Shown here piece by piece: positions 15,601 through 24,494 of a stretch of 48,925 nt of DNA (position 1 is its first letter; each line of letters starts with the position of its first letter). A model generated the notes under the pieces. The model saw only the letters and a program-made list of their open reading frames with translations, was not told the DNA's origin and made no database searches. The position numbers were made by a program, and so were the translations under genes. Source of the stretch: an uncultured Oscillospiraceae bacterium (GTDB lineage Bacteria; Bacillota; Clostridia; Oscillospirales; Ruminococcaceae); contig CAKSIT010000018.1 in assembly GCA_934462925.1 (NCBI GenBank), positions 1 through 48,925 of the forward strand, in the 5' to 3' direction.

Positions 15601-18600
15601 GGTAGGGGGAATTACATTTTCAAGCTCCGTCACGTTGCGCGAAAACAGCTCGGGGTTTTCTCTTGCGGCATACTGCGCCGCGCGGAGCTTGTTGCGAACG
15701 TTCCCCGAAAGGTATTCGGACGACTGTACATAGCATTCCAGCGGCTTCTCGGGGTCGTACCGCGCAGGGTCGGGGAGAATGAGCGCGCTTTCGGAAAGCT
15801 CTGCCACGATGTCCTCGCCTGAGCTGCCGCAAAGCGCGGACATATATCCGATGTCCACGCGCCCCTTTACGTCCATAGAAACCTGCATAGCCTCCTGCGG
15901 CGTATCGACGTGCGTTACTTCGACATTCGGCTTAATGGTGCGCTGCGTGAATATATCCGATTTCTCGGTCGTTTTCTTTTCGGGGTCGATTATTTCCAGC
16001 GAACATAACGTGTTATAATCGTCGTCCGCGCGGAACACATTCGCGTTGAGTCTGTCGTTTATGCTGCCAAAGCTCTTTTTGAAGCTCTCATACTGCGTAT
16101 CGAGCTTCTGCTGCAAGCTTTGCAGATCCACGTCCGTGCAGCTGCGATTCTGCGCTTCGATGAGCTGCACCATAGTCTGCCGCAGCTCGTGCAAACCTAT
16201 CATGCGCTTAAGGTCTTTGCCTGTCTGGGTGACCTGACGCATTATATTGTTTTCGCGGAAATAAAGCTTGCCGTCAACGAGGGCGTGCGTAAAATTGCGC
16301 ACGTCGTCCGTCGCGGGGATAACGCCCTGCTCCTTGTTCTGCTTAACTTCGCGCTTCTGCTGCTTTGCCTGTGCATGGAGATTCGATACGGCGCGTTCCA
16401 GCTGCTCGGACAGCTTTTCACCCTCTATGGGTGCGCAGGTCGTTTCCTGCCCGAACGGTCCTGTGGTGTATTCGAGCTTTCCGAGAACCATTTCGGGGTG
16501 GTCGATAAAGTATTGATTAACGGTAATACCGTTTGAGTTCTCCGCCGTGTAGCACCAGTCGGGCAGCTCAACCGCCATTTTCTCGCGCTTTTGCAGGAAG
16601 ATAATGTCGGCGGTGACCTCTGTGCCTGCGTTCGCCTTAAAGGCGTTGTTCGGCAGCCGTATCGCGCCGATAAGGTCGGCGCGCTTTGCAAGGTACTCGC
16701 GCACCTTGGGGTTCTGCTTGTCGAGCGTTCCCTTTGACGTAATAAACGCCACTATGCCGTTTGGAGCAACCTTATCCAGCGTTTTCGCGAAGAAATAATC
16801 GTGGATAAGGAAATGCTCCTTATCGTAGCGCCTGTCCGCTACTCCGTAATTGCCGAAAGGAACATTTCCGATGGCAGCGTCGAAAAAGTTATCGGCAAAT
16901 GCAGCTTTTTCAAAGCCCTGCACGCGGATATCCGCCTGCGGGTAGAGCTGCTTCGCTATACGTCCCGTTATGCTGTCAAGCTCCACGCCGTACAGCTTAC
17001 TGTCGCTGCTCATTGCCTGCGGCATACAGCCGAAGAAATTGCCCACGCCCATAGCAGGCTCGAGGACGTTTCCCCCGCTGAAGCCGAAGTTACCCAGCGC
17101 CTTGTACATGGCGCTGATTATTTCGGGCGAGGTGTAGTGCGCGTTCAGGGTGCTTTCCGCCGCTGCCTTGTATTCGTCGTCTGTGAGCAGTTCGCGCAGC
17201 TGCTTGTATTCCCTGCCCCATTGCTCGTTAGCCCTGTCGAATACCTGCGGCATACCGCCCCAGCCCGCATATTTAGCGAGTATCTGCTGCTCCTCGGGCG
17301 TTGCGCTGCGGCTTTCGCTCTCGATTGTTTTAAGGGTGGTTATTGCCGCTTTGTTGTTCTGATATTTGGTTTTCAGACCGCCCTCGCCGAGTACCGTTTC
17401 ATCTGTGATACGGAAACCGCCGCTTTGCGCTTGCATTTCGGGTTCAACCTTGGATTTTGCCTGCTCCTTTGGCTGTTCAGCAAAAAGACGATTTTTCTCG
17501 TTCCATTCTGAAAAAGAAATATCCGTTCCATTATCGTATTTGCCGTTATCCAACTTTTTGAAGCTAAACACGCGGTCAAAGCCTATCTCATTTTTGGCTT
17601 TATTTATTAGCTCCATTGCACTGGAGTTTGTGAGTAATTCGGGGTGTCGGGTGAAATCGTCCACAAGGTAGTTCTGTCCGTTACGTACATGGAGCACATC
17701 GACTGCGCCGTTTTTCGTTTCAATGCCGAGGGTAAGCCGCGCGTAAGGTATACCGTCTGCGTTCCCGGTTTCCTCGCTATTATATTGCCGGCTTCTAAGC
17801 TCGTCAAACCTTGCCTTGGCTTCCTCGAAGGTATTGTAACGCTCCAAGCTTGCTCTTTCGGTGCTGTTGTCAGCCCATGTTTTCAGGTCTGCTATTATGT
17901 AGGGAGTCCATACTTTTTCTTCCTGCACGGTTTCATTCAGAGAATATGCTCTGTCAAGCTGTTCGTGACGGTCGAACTCCTGCCTTGCCGCAGTAATCAG
18001 AGCATTTCCTAGAGCTTCCCAAGTGTGGGAAACCTCAAATCCGCCCTTTGTGCGGAAAGTCATGCCGGTATCGGTTTTCTCTGATGAAATCTCAACTCTG
18101 CTGATACCGTCGGCGGGAGGGTACTCAAAATTGAGAAACTGCATATTCCAGTATATTTTTTTTGCAAGCTCGGCGCTGATGTCCTCACCGTTATGGAAAC
18201 GGGTGGTCAGAACCTCAAATTCGTCGGCGCTCAGACTTGCGCCCATAGTCCAGTTGGTTATGCCGCTATATACCGGAGCATGGTCGTAATCGAACAGCTT
18301 ATTGCCTAAGTCGTCCATCTCATCGCTTGCAAGCTGCTTTTCAGCCAGCAAGCCGATGTTGTCCGTCAGCGCCCTTTGAGCTTTACGTTCCTCGCGGGAA
18401 AGAGTGAAATCCGGCACAACGGTAAACCCATAGCTGTCAACGAAATACGCCCTTGTTGTACCGTTTTTCTTTACGGCAACAATATCTCCGACCGAAAGAG
18501 AATGCCCGTGGAAATCCTGCGGGTGGTCAACATTGAAACGCTTGTAGATATCATCGAGCGTTTCGTTCTCCTGCAATCTGCCGCGATAAACACGGTCGTA

Positions 18601-21243
18601 ATTCTCGCGGTCGATATACATTCCGTGATTTTTCAGATATTCGCTGTTGGCGAAGTGGTAGTCCCGCAGCTTTTCATCATCTTTAAGCTGAAAAATCGCA
18701 TATCTCGGCTCGGTAAGCGCAAACAGCTTGCTCAGGTAGTTCCTATCTCGACTTGAAATATCCTCGCTGTCGGACTTGAATTTTTCTACAGCGACGTCGA
18801 AGCCCTCCGCACCACGGTCGAGAAGCTCCTGCTTGCAATGCTCGGTAAGATATTCCATCGGGTCTTCCTGCTCCATTGCGTCGAAAATATCGTCAAAGGA
18901 TATATAGGTGTAGACGAACTGACCACCGGCAGTGCTGTCAGGATTATAGCGTACCCATGTTACATTTTCCGCTTCGGCATTGACATAGAATTTATCTATA
19001 TCGTCCGGTATGTCGTCCTGCTGCTTGTTCTCAATTTCGGATATTGCCGCCTTTAGCTTGCTTAAAACGCTTAAGGGTGCGATGGACTGCTTCTCGGCGA
19101 TGATTTCACCGATACTGTGATATGAGGCATACAGCTCCACGTCGTATGTTGAAGATTCCGTTTCGCTTGCATACGCGGAAACAGAAACGCTGTGCAGGCT
19201 GTCGAGGTACTTTTCATCGGCGTTCCAAATCTCGTTTGCCTGATTGAGCGCCGCGTTGAATTCCTCCACGGTATAGGGGTACTTGACCTTGAAACCGACT
19301 TCTTCCGGCGAGAAATTTCTATTGTAGCTGCCATTCACATAAATAGCGGGGTATGTGATTTTTTCCTGCTGAATATCTTCGCGCAGCTCGTTATACACGC
19401 TGGGGGACACAAGGTCGCATACCGAATTAAGATAATCACGGTCGCTGCGCAGGCTGTCGAGGTAATGCTCGGTGTTGCTTTCAAGCGCCTTGGCGGCGCG
19501 GTCTGCGAAATAGCGGCGGAACTCGTCGGCATTGTACGAAGCCGCAGCCATTTTCAGCTCGTCGGAATAACCGCTCATAAATTCGTGCAGGTTATTTGCG
19601 GCGGCAGCTTTTCTGCTGTCCTCAACGCTCATACTGCCGTCGTAAGAATAGGGGTCGTAGCTCTCATCGGGGTCATAAAAGCGGTCTGAAAAAGGAATGC
19701 CCAGTTCAGCCGCTTTGATTCGTACCTCTTCAAGCTCGATAAGCAATTTATCAACGCGTTCAGCAACCGCAGGAAAAACTTCTTCTCTGAAATCCTTATC
19801 CTGCTGAAACTTGTCGTACAGGGGTGCAAGCTGCTCGGCAGAGTATTTCAAACTATCCTTTTCCTGCCCTGAAATGAGCGATGTAAAATAGCTGTTTACG
19901 GCGGCTCTGACTGCAAGGTTAAAATTCGCCTTGTCGGAGTTTTCGTGCGCGCCGCGAACCGTGCTATTCTCGTAAAGAGCGTAACTCGCCAAATCTATAA
20001 ATTCTAAAACAGAAACAGCGGGGGAATAATCCTCCGCTGTCGCTGTCGTGCTATTTATGCTATTTATGCTCTGCGCTGAAGCACCAGGTCTGTCATCACT
20101 CTGTGCTCCACCTCGAGCTGCTTCGTTTTCTCCCATGCCGCTATTTCCAAAAACGTCGTGGGGCGAGGATTCTTCCGTGCGTACTCCTGCTCCATGTTCC
20201 ACGCCATTTCCTCGGCTTCCGCGTCTATCTGACGAGGGATTATCTCCCACCTCATTCTGCCCTTGAGCGCGGGTATCTCCAGCGGGTGATTCTCCTCCAT
20301 GAAACGCTGCCACGCCGTCCCGTAATGCCCTATCGGGCGCTTCATCAGCTCCTGTTCCTCGTCCGTCAGCCCCAGCTCCGGCTGCTCGAGATAAACGAAC
20401 GTCGTCGGGTCGAGCCTGTACGTCCTGCCGTTCTCCTTGATTATCTCGGGGTAATGCTTCCCGTCCTCCTCGCACCATATCTGACGAACGCCGTTTACTA
20501 TCGTATCCTTGCTCATAAGTGTTCCTCCTCTGAATGTCGTTCACGGTCTTTTCCATCGAAAGCAGCGCCCCTTTGGCGCTGCGCTGCACGAGCGCAAGCA
20601 GCTGCTCCTTCTGCGCCTTGTCTTGCAGCATATCCATAGCCCACGGGTATTTGTCGATAAGGTCGGCGGAACGGTACTTGAATCCGCTCTGATACCCGCA
20701 GCGGGCGGCAACGACGGCGCGCGCCATCATTGTTACGGACTTTACGAAATTTTTCTCCTGCTCGGTAGAAATCCCGAACTCCTTTGCCGCAGCCTGTGCC
20801 GCGCTTGCGGTATGCTCGTCGGTGAGCGCGTCAATGCAGTCGGTAAGCGTGCTGAACTTAAACCCCGCCTGCGTTGAATACGCCTCAACATATTGCGCGG
20901 CGAGTTTGCTGTCAAAGCGCCAGCGCGGCTGTATTTCCCTGCCTTTGGTCTGGGAGATGTCGAAGTAATGCCGCAGCTTGCCGTTCTCGAACGCCGCTAT
21001 CGACCGCTGCCCGCGTTCAACCTGCCTGCCGAGCCGCTGCCACGTGTCGTAATCCGTCACCATATCCGCATTCGGATTTGCGTGGAATACCATCATGGCA
21101 TGGTCTGCGGGAAGCTTATAGTGCCTGCCCGAAAAAGAAAGGTAAGCCTTAAGTGCGGATTTGTCGGAAAAGAGCCTGTCGGTTACCGCTTCGTACTGCG
21201 CGCGAACCTCCTGCTCCCTTTCCTCTCGTGTCTGTCGAGCCAT
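12613..21243 (-). CDS. Giant ArdC-like / methylase-fold / SNF2 helicase
   Basis: The 2876-residue protein carries several domains. Residues 1-240 are ArdC/LtrC-like and probably bind single-stranded DNA (LSFSGRHYKLPADHAMMVFH). Residues 242-393 are a Gly/Arg/Asp-rich linker overprinted by another gene. Residues about 800-1000 resemble YodL/DUF4316 (RYAIFQLKDDEKLRDYHF and NVDHPQDFHGHSLSVGDIVA). Residues about 1366-1560 have a methyltransferase fold (HYTSPEI, VLEPAMGVGNFF), but the usual NPP[YF] is NVPF. Residues about 2040-2620 are an SNF2 helicase: AHCVGAGKS Walker A, DEAH at about 2229, RNGRIIRQGN near 2561. The family is typical of Clostridial CTn elements, where it likely assists DNA processing or protects entering DNA. 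It has its own promoter and three copies of the CTGAAAAAGRA motif. Confidence 0.92.
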   Translation of the reverse strand: MARQTREEREQEVRAQYEAVTDRLFSDKSALKAYLSFSGRHYKLPADHAMMVFHANPNADMVTDYDTWQRLGRQVERGQRSIAAFENGKLRHYFDISQTKGREIQPRWRFDSKLAAQYVEAYSTQAGFKFSTLTDCIDALTDEHTASAAQAAAKEFGISTEQEKNFVKSVTMMARAVVAARCGYQSGFKYRSADLIDKYPWAMDMLQDKAQKEQLLALVQRSAKGALLSMEKTVNDIQRRNTYEQGYDSKRRSSDMVRGGREALPRDNQGERQDVQARPDDVRLSRAAGAGADGRGTGADEAPDRALRDGVAAFHGGESPAGDTRAQGQNEVGDNPSSDRRGSRGNGVEHGAGVRTEESSPHDVFGNSGMGENEAARGGAQSDDRPGASAQSINSINSTTATAEDYSPAVSVLEFIDLASYALYENSTVRGAHENSDKANFNLAVRAAVNSYFTSLISGQEKDSLKYSAEQLAPLYDKFQQDKDFREEVFPAVAERVDKLLIELEEVRIKAAELGIPFSDRFYDPDESYDPYSYDGSMSVEDSRKAAAANNLHEFMSGYSDELKMAAASYNADEFRRYFADRAAKALESNTEHYLDSLRSDRDYLNSVCDLVSPSVYNELREDIQQEKITYPAIYVNGSYNRNFSPEEVGFKVKYPYTVEEFNAALNQANEIWNADEKYLDSLHSVSVSAYASETESSTYDVELYASYHSIGEIIAEKQSIAPLSVLSKLKAAISEIENKQQDDIPDDIDKFYVNAEAENVTWVRYNPDSTAGGQFVYTYISFDDIFDAMEQEDPMEYLTEHCKQELLDRGAEGFDVAVEKFKSDSEDISSRDRNYLSKLFALTEPRYAIFQLKDDEKLRDYHFANSEYLKNHGMYIDRENYDRVYRGRLQENETLDDIYKRFNVDHPQDFHGHSLSVGDIVAVKKNGTTRAYFVDSYGFTVVPDFTLSREERKAQRALTDNIGLLAEKQLASDEMDDLGNKLFDYDHAPVYSGITNWTMGASLSADEFEVLTTRFHNGEDISAELAKKIYWNMQFLNFEYPPADGISRVEISSEKTDTGMTFRTKGGFEVSHTWEALGNALITAARQEFDRHEQLDRAYSLNETVQEEKVWTPYIIADLKTWADNSTERASLERYNTFEEAKARFDELRSRQYNSEETGNADGIPYARLTLGIETKNGAVDVLHVRNGQNYLVDDFTRHPELLTNSSAMELINKAKNEIGFDRVFSFKKLDNGKYDNGTDISFSEWNEKNRLFAEQPKEQAKSKVEPEMQAQSGGFRITDETVLGEGGLKTKYQNNKAAITTLKTIESESRSATPEEQQILAKYAGWGGMPQVFDRANEQWGREYKQLRELLTDDEYKAAAESTLNAHYTSPEIISAMYKALGNFGFSGGNVLEPAMGVGNFFGCMPQAMSSDSKLYGVELDSITGRIAKQLYPQADIRVQGFEKAAFADNFFDAAIGNVPFGNYGVADRRYDKEHFLIHDYFFAKTLDKVAPNGIVAFITSKGTLDKQNPKVREYLAKRADLIGAIRLPNNAFKANAGTEVTADIIFLQKREKMAVELPDWCYTAENSNGITVNQYFIDHPEMVLGKLEYTTGPFGQETTCAPIEGEKLSEQLERAVSNLHAQAKQQKREVKQNKEQGVIPATDDVRNFTHALVDGKLYFRENNIMRQVTQTGKDLKRMIGLHELRQTMVQLIEAQNRSCTDVDLQSLQQKLDTQYESFKKSFGSINDRLNANVFRADDDYNTLCSLEIIDPEKKTTEKSDIFTQRTIKPNVEVTHVDTPQEAMQVSMDVKGRVDIGYMSALCGSSGEDIVAELSESALILPDPARYDPEKPLECYVQSSEYLSGNVRNKLRAAQYAARENPELFSRNVTELENVIPPTIEAGEITARLGASWVDVEDYEDFLHEYIGRSVYYINLRRTISGEYKLENKMSDRSAAATSIYGTERLSAYHIFENLLNHRDIKVTDRIELGDGKCRYELNKDETQLANEKARQMSEAFSRWLWDDPARRSKYTERYNELFNSIVGRNYDGAHQTFPGMSPYIQLKPHQKDAVARAKYGGNTLLAHCVGAGKSFEMIAATMEKKRLGLINKACVVVPKALVGQTANEWLRLYPQAKILVAGDKDFSKDNRQKFIGRCCTGDYAAVVMSYEQFEKIPMSIEYKRRFLERELETVQQGLEELSLIRDRASVKDLQQEQKRIRAKIERLLEGGKTKDNSLTFEQLGFDSLVVDEAHSYKNGLVVSKMSNISGVTTNPAQKSEDILMKTQYLNETYGNKNILFATGTPVTNSMTELYTMQRYLRPDLLERARLQTFDDWASNFGEVVSQLELKPAGDGFRTKKRFAKFSNLPELMQMYKEFADIRTQEMLNLPVPEIAGGKPQTIVAQPDEFQKAYVQLLAARSEAIHSGAVEQTEDNMLKITHEARLLGLDARCINPEAENSPTSKVNLCIDKVMEIYKNTEEQKGVQAIFCDIAVNDDDGKFSVYNYIREELQRRGVPASEICAAGDAKNQEQRNEMFSELRAGKKRIVIASTAKMGTGANIQTRLAALHNLDIPWKPSDLEQRNGRIIRQGNSFSEVGVYNYVTENTFDAYMMNIIVTKQKFISQLMSGKTPARTCEDVDEMVLNYSEMQALATGDPRIKEKIELDMDVSQLRTLESAHYSERYKMQDVICGRTSDLSLAQIRLEKLNGDKRFAAAQPADFSVKLNGSVYTERAEAAEIIAAEAVKCITLHSKKTLGEYKGFELSLEPASSGSACFPVAQLKRTDGLVYSAPLALDNNLGNVTRIENAIKTGIEKAIAACEERIESDKADIAQAQKKLDMPFEFEAVLKEKTARLEQLNAELDCGRSEEVFAADDELTEPAPTQKKAQAHTQKRPKK
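20064..20516 (-). CDS. TnpV-like protein, fully overprinted in the helicase gene
   Basis: A 150-codon frame on the same strand but in a different frame lies wholly inside the helicase gene. It has its own AGAGGAGG site 8 nt before the ATG at 20516. The protein looks natural (WCEEDGKHYPEIIKENGRTY, then PIGHYGTAWQRFMEENHP and EKTKQLEVEHRVMTDLVL) and follows the layout of transposon TnpV proteins: short basic start, IGxYG block, H-P block, and a C-terminal W...H.E block. The helicase frame over the same bases encodes only a low-complexity linker, so this frame is probably the constrained one. Function of TnpV is unknown. The family call is by pattern, not search. Confidence 0.7.
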   Translation of the reverse strand: MSKDTIVNGVRQIWCEEDGKHYPEIIKENGRTYRLDPTTFVYLEQPELGLTDEEQELMKRPIGHYGTAWQRFMEENHPLEIPALKGRMRWEIIPRQIDAEAEEMAWNMEQEYARKNPRPTTFLEIAAWEKTKQLEVEHRVMTDLVLQRRA

Positions 21244-21262
21244 GTTTACCTCCTGTAATTGT

Positions 21263-21291
21263 ATTTTACCACATTAACGCAATAAAGTCAA
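21263..21291 (-). promoter_or_regulatory. Promoter of the giant helicase gene
   Basis: On the minus strand, TTGACT (21291-21286) and TAAAAT (21268-21263) are 17 bp apart. ACAGGAGG follows before the ATG at 21243. Confidence 0.75.
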
Positions 21292-21322
21292 GCTTTTTTC
21301 CTTGAAGTTTGAATTTATTTTT

Positions 21323-21754
21323 TCAGAACGGATAGTCGTCCGTATCTATGCCCGTATCGTCGGGGAAGTCGGGCGCTGTATAGCTTTCTTCCGCAGGCTC
21401 GGAGGGCTTTGCTCCCGCGTCTACGGAAGCACGAGCCTTTTCGCCTGTGAACCTTATGATATCAGCTTCTATTTCGTCCCACACGGCGGGGTTGCCGTCC
21501 TTGTCGGTGTAGCGGCGCTGCTGACGTTCGCCCTCGAGCATTATCATACTGCCCTTGCCGAAGTATTTGCAGACAAATTCTGCGCGCTTGCCCCATGCGC
21601 GGACGTTGAAGAAATCTGTTTCCCGCTCGCCGTCTTTCGGGCAATATGCGCGTTCGACCGCCACGCGGAAAACCGTTACCGCCTTGCCGCTTGGCGTTAC
21701 CTTAAGCTCAGGCGCATTGCAGAGCCTGCCCATGATTATCGACCTGTTAAACAT
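21323..21754 (-). CDS. ssb: Single-stranded DNA-binding protein
   Basis: The 143-residue protein has the bacterial SSB OB-fold (MFNRSIIMGRLCNAPELKVT, then RVAVERAY, FFNVRAWGKRAEFVCKYF and GKGSMIMLEGE) and an acidic tail ending DTDDYPF, the usual partner-binding tip. It coats single-stranded DNA during transfer and replication. GAAAGGAGC precedes the ATG at 21754, and a copy of the 16-bp hairpin motif lies 21 nt upstream of the start. It sits between the surface protein and helicase genes. Confidence 0.95.
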   Translation of the reverse strand: MFNRSIIMGRLCNAPELKVTPSGKAVTVFRVAVERAYCPKDGERETDFFNVRAWGKRAEFVCKYFGKGSMIMLEGERQQRRYTDKDGNPAVWDEIEADIIRFTGEKARASVDAGAKPSEPAEESYTAPDFPDDTGIDTDDYPF

Positions 21755-21775
21755 AAAAAGCTCCTTTCGCTTTTT

Positions 21776-21791
21776 GTGCTATATGTAGCAC
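21776..21791 (-). promoter_or_regulatory. 16-bp ICE hairpin motif, copy 2 (upstream of ssb)
   Basis: An exact copy of GTGCTATATGTAGCAC lies between the surface-protein stop (21793) and the ssb ribosome binding site. Confidence 0.75.
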
Positions 21792-21792
21792 A

Positions 21793-24489
21793 CTAGAAAT
21801 TAACTCCGAGGGGGTACGGATACCCGTTGTACACGTTCGGCTTGCGCTGCCACAGGCTGTAGCCGCTGCCCGAGGCGTTGAGAACGGACAGCACGCCGTC
21901 TACAGTCAGTCCGCTGTCTGCGGGAACTGACAGCACGCGCGAGCCTATCCTCGAACGCGTACCGCTGCCAACGAAGCTGTAGCCGTTTGACGCATCGACT
22001 ATGCAGCAGCTTATAGCGTGGGAATAATCCATGCTGCCGTCCGCGCCGACGATACCGCCGTTGTTTGTGCCGTTGAGAAACAGATTCGCCGCATAGCAGC
22101 TTTTAATATACCCGCTGCCTATCGCCGTACCCGTTCCAACGATTCCGCCGCTGTTGGCTGCTTTTGACGTGAACGTGCGCACGCCGCAGCCTATAATGCT
22201 GCCGCCCGTCCTGTCAGGCTTACTGCCGCCGCTGCAAATTTCAGCGCCGTAAGCCGTGCCTGCTATGCCGCCTGCCGAGGCTATGCCTGCTTCTACGTTA
22301 ATGCTGTTTGCAATGCAGCCCGTTACCGTGCAGGCTGTGCCGACTATGCCGCCAGCCGCTTCTGCGCTGCCCGAAATCCGCACGGAATTTGCCATGCACT
22401 CCTCGATAACGCCGCCCGCGCCGACAAGCCCGCCTACGCTGTTCGTCGGCTTATCGGCGGTAATGCTGCCGCTTACCGTGCAGCCGATAATGCGAGTGTT
22501 TCCTGTTGCAAATTTACCGCCGCCCTGCTCGTCGTCGAAAAAGTACGAGGTAACGTTATTAACGAGAATGCCGCAGTCAGCGCCGCCCGTGGTTATCTTC
22601 GCGTCCTTAATGCGCACGTTGCGTATGGTGGCGGCGGCAAGCGTTCCGAAAAGTCCGCCCTCGCCGCGCAGACCGTTTATCGTATATCCCTGCCCGTCGT
22701 ATACGAACAGGTCGTAGTACTTGTCCTCGTAGCCCGCATATATTACGTGCGTGCTTATCGGGCGGCGCTCTGCGTCTGCGGGGAATGTGATGTCGGCAGT
22801 CTGCTTGAAATATCCCGCCGCGCCGTTCTCGGCGAGGAACAGCAGCTGGTCGTAGCTGCTGATAATGTACGGCTCAGCCGCCGTGCCTTTACCGCCGCCG
22901 TATCTGCCAAGGACGCGGTAGAGCGTTACGTCCTCCGTAAAGCAGTATTCCGTCCCGCCGTAATACTTTATCGCTGCGTACTGCCCCTTTTGCGGCTTTG
23001 TGGAGTAGCCGTAGGTGCAGCCGTAAACGCTTTGGTACGGGTCGTTCGGGTCGTTTACCACGGGCAGCGTTAGCCGCGCGCCTTTCATGCCGACGGCTAT
23101 GCGGTGCTTTTCGGCGGACCGGTTGAGGTAGCTGCGGTCTATGGACACGGTGATATACTCCGCGCGCTCCCACTTTGCGTAAACATCGCAGCTGCCCGAA
23201 ACGTACAGGTTTTCAATGCGCTGCTGCGAACCCTCCAAATACCACCCCGAAACCACCATGCCCTCTTTCTGCGCGCCGAAATCGTCAAGCATATCTACGT
23301 GCGAGCCGATTTCCTTTTCCATTACGATAACGTTGTCGTCGTAATGAAGCGTTATTTTCGCCGTGGGCTTCTTGCTGCTCCACACGGCGTATAGCGTAAG
23401 GTTTTCCGCGGGCATTTTAAGGCTTTTAAGCGCCGATTTTGCCGCAGGCGAGGTGTTCCAGCCCGCAAGCACAAGCTCGTCCTTGTAAATCGCGGCATCC
23501 GCAGGCATAGGCACGTTCGCACCATATCTGCACTCGGCGCGGGAGAGCGTTCCAACGCCGCCGTTGCTGTTGTAGGTCACGGTATATGTGGCAGCTTCCC
23601 ACACCGCATAGAGCGTGACGTTCTGATACGGCATTCTGTAGTCGTAAAGCGGGTAGTTTACCGCCTTACTGTCGGAAAATCCGATAAGGTCGTAGCCCTC
23701 GCGCGACAGGCTTTTCGCGGCTTCTGCGGCGTTTGGCAGCGTGACGTACTGCCCGGGCGCAGCCGTAATGCTGTCAAGCGTACCCGCGCCGCCGTTCGCG
23801 CTGAACGTTATCACATATTCCGCCGCCCCGTCCGAGCCGCCCTGACCGCCCTGCGGCACGCTCTCAGCCGAAGCCTCGGCGGTGGCTGTTTCGTTCTGCG
23901 CCGTTTCTGCCGAATCGGTTTCGGCGGGTCTGTCTATGTACACATCTGCCGTTTGCAGGGTTTCCAAAACGGCAGCCGTGTCGGCGGTTTCGGTTTCAGC
24001 CGTAACCGGCGCTGATTCGGTCGTCGCTTCGCCCGCTGCGGTTTCAACGGTTTCTGCCGTCGGCGCGTCGGGTTCGGACTTCCCGCCGCCTGCGGCTGCG
24101 GCTATCAAGCCGATAACCACTACCGCAGCAACAGCCGCGACGATGAACAGCGGGGCGTTTTTGCTTTTGCCGCCGCCGCTCTTGCTCTTACCCGTGGTTA
24201 TGCTTATTTCGTTTTCGTCTACAGCCTCGAGCGCGCCCTGCGCCATAAGCTCGCCGAACGCTTCCTCTGTAAGCTCGGGCGGTATTAACTCCGCCTTGTA
24301 GAGCGTATACGCAACGTCTACTACCGTAGTTTTGGTTTTCTTGACAAACTCCTTATACTGCGGGGAGTTTGTCAGCAGCTTCTCCTGAAACGGCACGCCC
24401 AAATCGTCCGCGTCCGACTGGTCCGGTACGAGGAAAATCACCTGCGTTTCGTCGTCGAAGCTGCTGATAGAAACTCTAAAGAAAAACAT
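21793..24489 (-). CDS. Membrane-anchored surface protein with InlB B-repeats and GLUG-like repeats
   Basis: The 898-residue product begins with a cytoplasmic domain of about 110 residues (unknown family), then one membrane span at about residues 114-135 (APLFIVAAVAAVVVIGLIAA). A Glu/Thr/Ala-rich stalk follows. The outer part has InlB B-repeats (ITFSANGGAGTLDSITA, VTYNSNGGVGTLS and the LTLYAVW closers). A beta-helix of GLUG-type repeats comes last (GGLVGAGGVIEECMANSV, GGIVGTACTVTGCIANS, GGIAGTAYGAE, GGIVGTGTAIG). Such proteins act in adhesion or aggregation, perhaps bringing mating cells together. The start is the ATG at 24489; a TTG at 24498 overlaps the topB stop. The gene is translationally linked to topB. 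Confidence 0.82.
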   Translation of the reverse strand: MFFFRVSISSFDDETQVIFLVPDQSDADDLGVPFQEKLLTNSPQYKEFVKKTKTTVVDVAYTLYKAELIPPELTEEAFGELMAQGALEAVDENEISITTGKSKSGGGKSKNAPLFIVAAVAAVVVIGLIAAAAGGGKSEPDAPTAETVETAAGEATTESAPVTAETETADTAAVLETLQTADVYIDRPAETDSAETAQNETATAEASAESVPQGGQGGSDGAAEYVITFSANGGAGTLDSITAAPGQYVTLPNAAEAAKSLSREGYDLIGFSDSKAVNYPLYDYRMPYQNVTLYAVWEAATYTVTYNSNGGVGTLSRAECRYGANVPMPADAAIYKDELVLAGWNTSPAAKSALKSLKMPAENLTLYAVWSSKKPTAKITLHYDDNVIVMEKEIGSHVDMLDDFGAQKEGMVVSGWYLEGSQQRIENLYVSGSCDVYAKWERAEYITVSIDRSYLNRSAEKHRIAVGMKGARLTLPVVNDPNDPYQSVYGCTYGYSTKPQKGQYAAIKYYGGTEYCFTEDVTLYRVLGRYGGGKGTAAEPYIISSYDQLLFLAENGAAGYFKQTADITFPADAERRPISTHVIYAGYEDKYYDLFVYDGQGYTINGLRGEGGLFGTLAAATIRNVRIKDAKITTGGADCGILVNNVTSYFFDDEQGGGKFATGNTRIIGCTVSGSITADKPTNSVGGLVGAGGVIEECMANSVRISGSAEAAGGIVGTACTVTGCIANSINVEAGIASAGGIAGTAYGAEICSGGSKPDRTGGSIIGCGVRTFTSKAANSGGIVGTGTAIGSGYIKSCYAANLFLNGTNNGGIVGADGSMDYSHAISCCIVDASNGYSFVGSGTRSRIGSRVLSVPADSGLTVDGVLSVLNASGSGYSLWQRKPNVYNGYPYPLGVNF

Positions 24490-24494
24490 CCCTA

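Noticed and set aside
20103..20639. Plus-strand frame of 178 codons overlapping the TnpV-like region
   Set aside because: No ribosome binding site; leucine/arginine-rich shadow composition; the minus-strand inner frame explains the region better.
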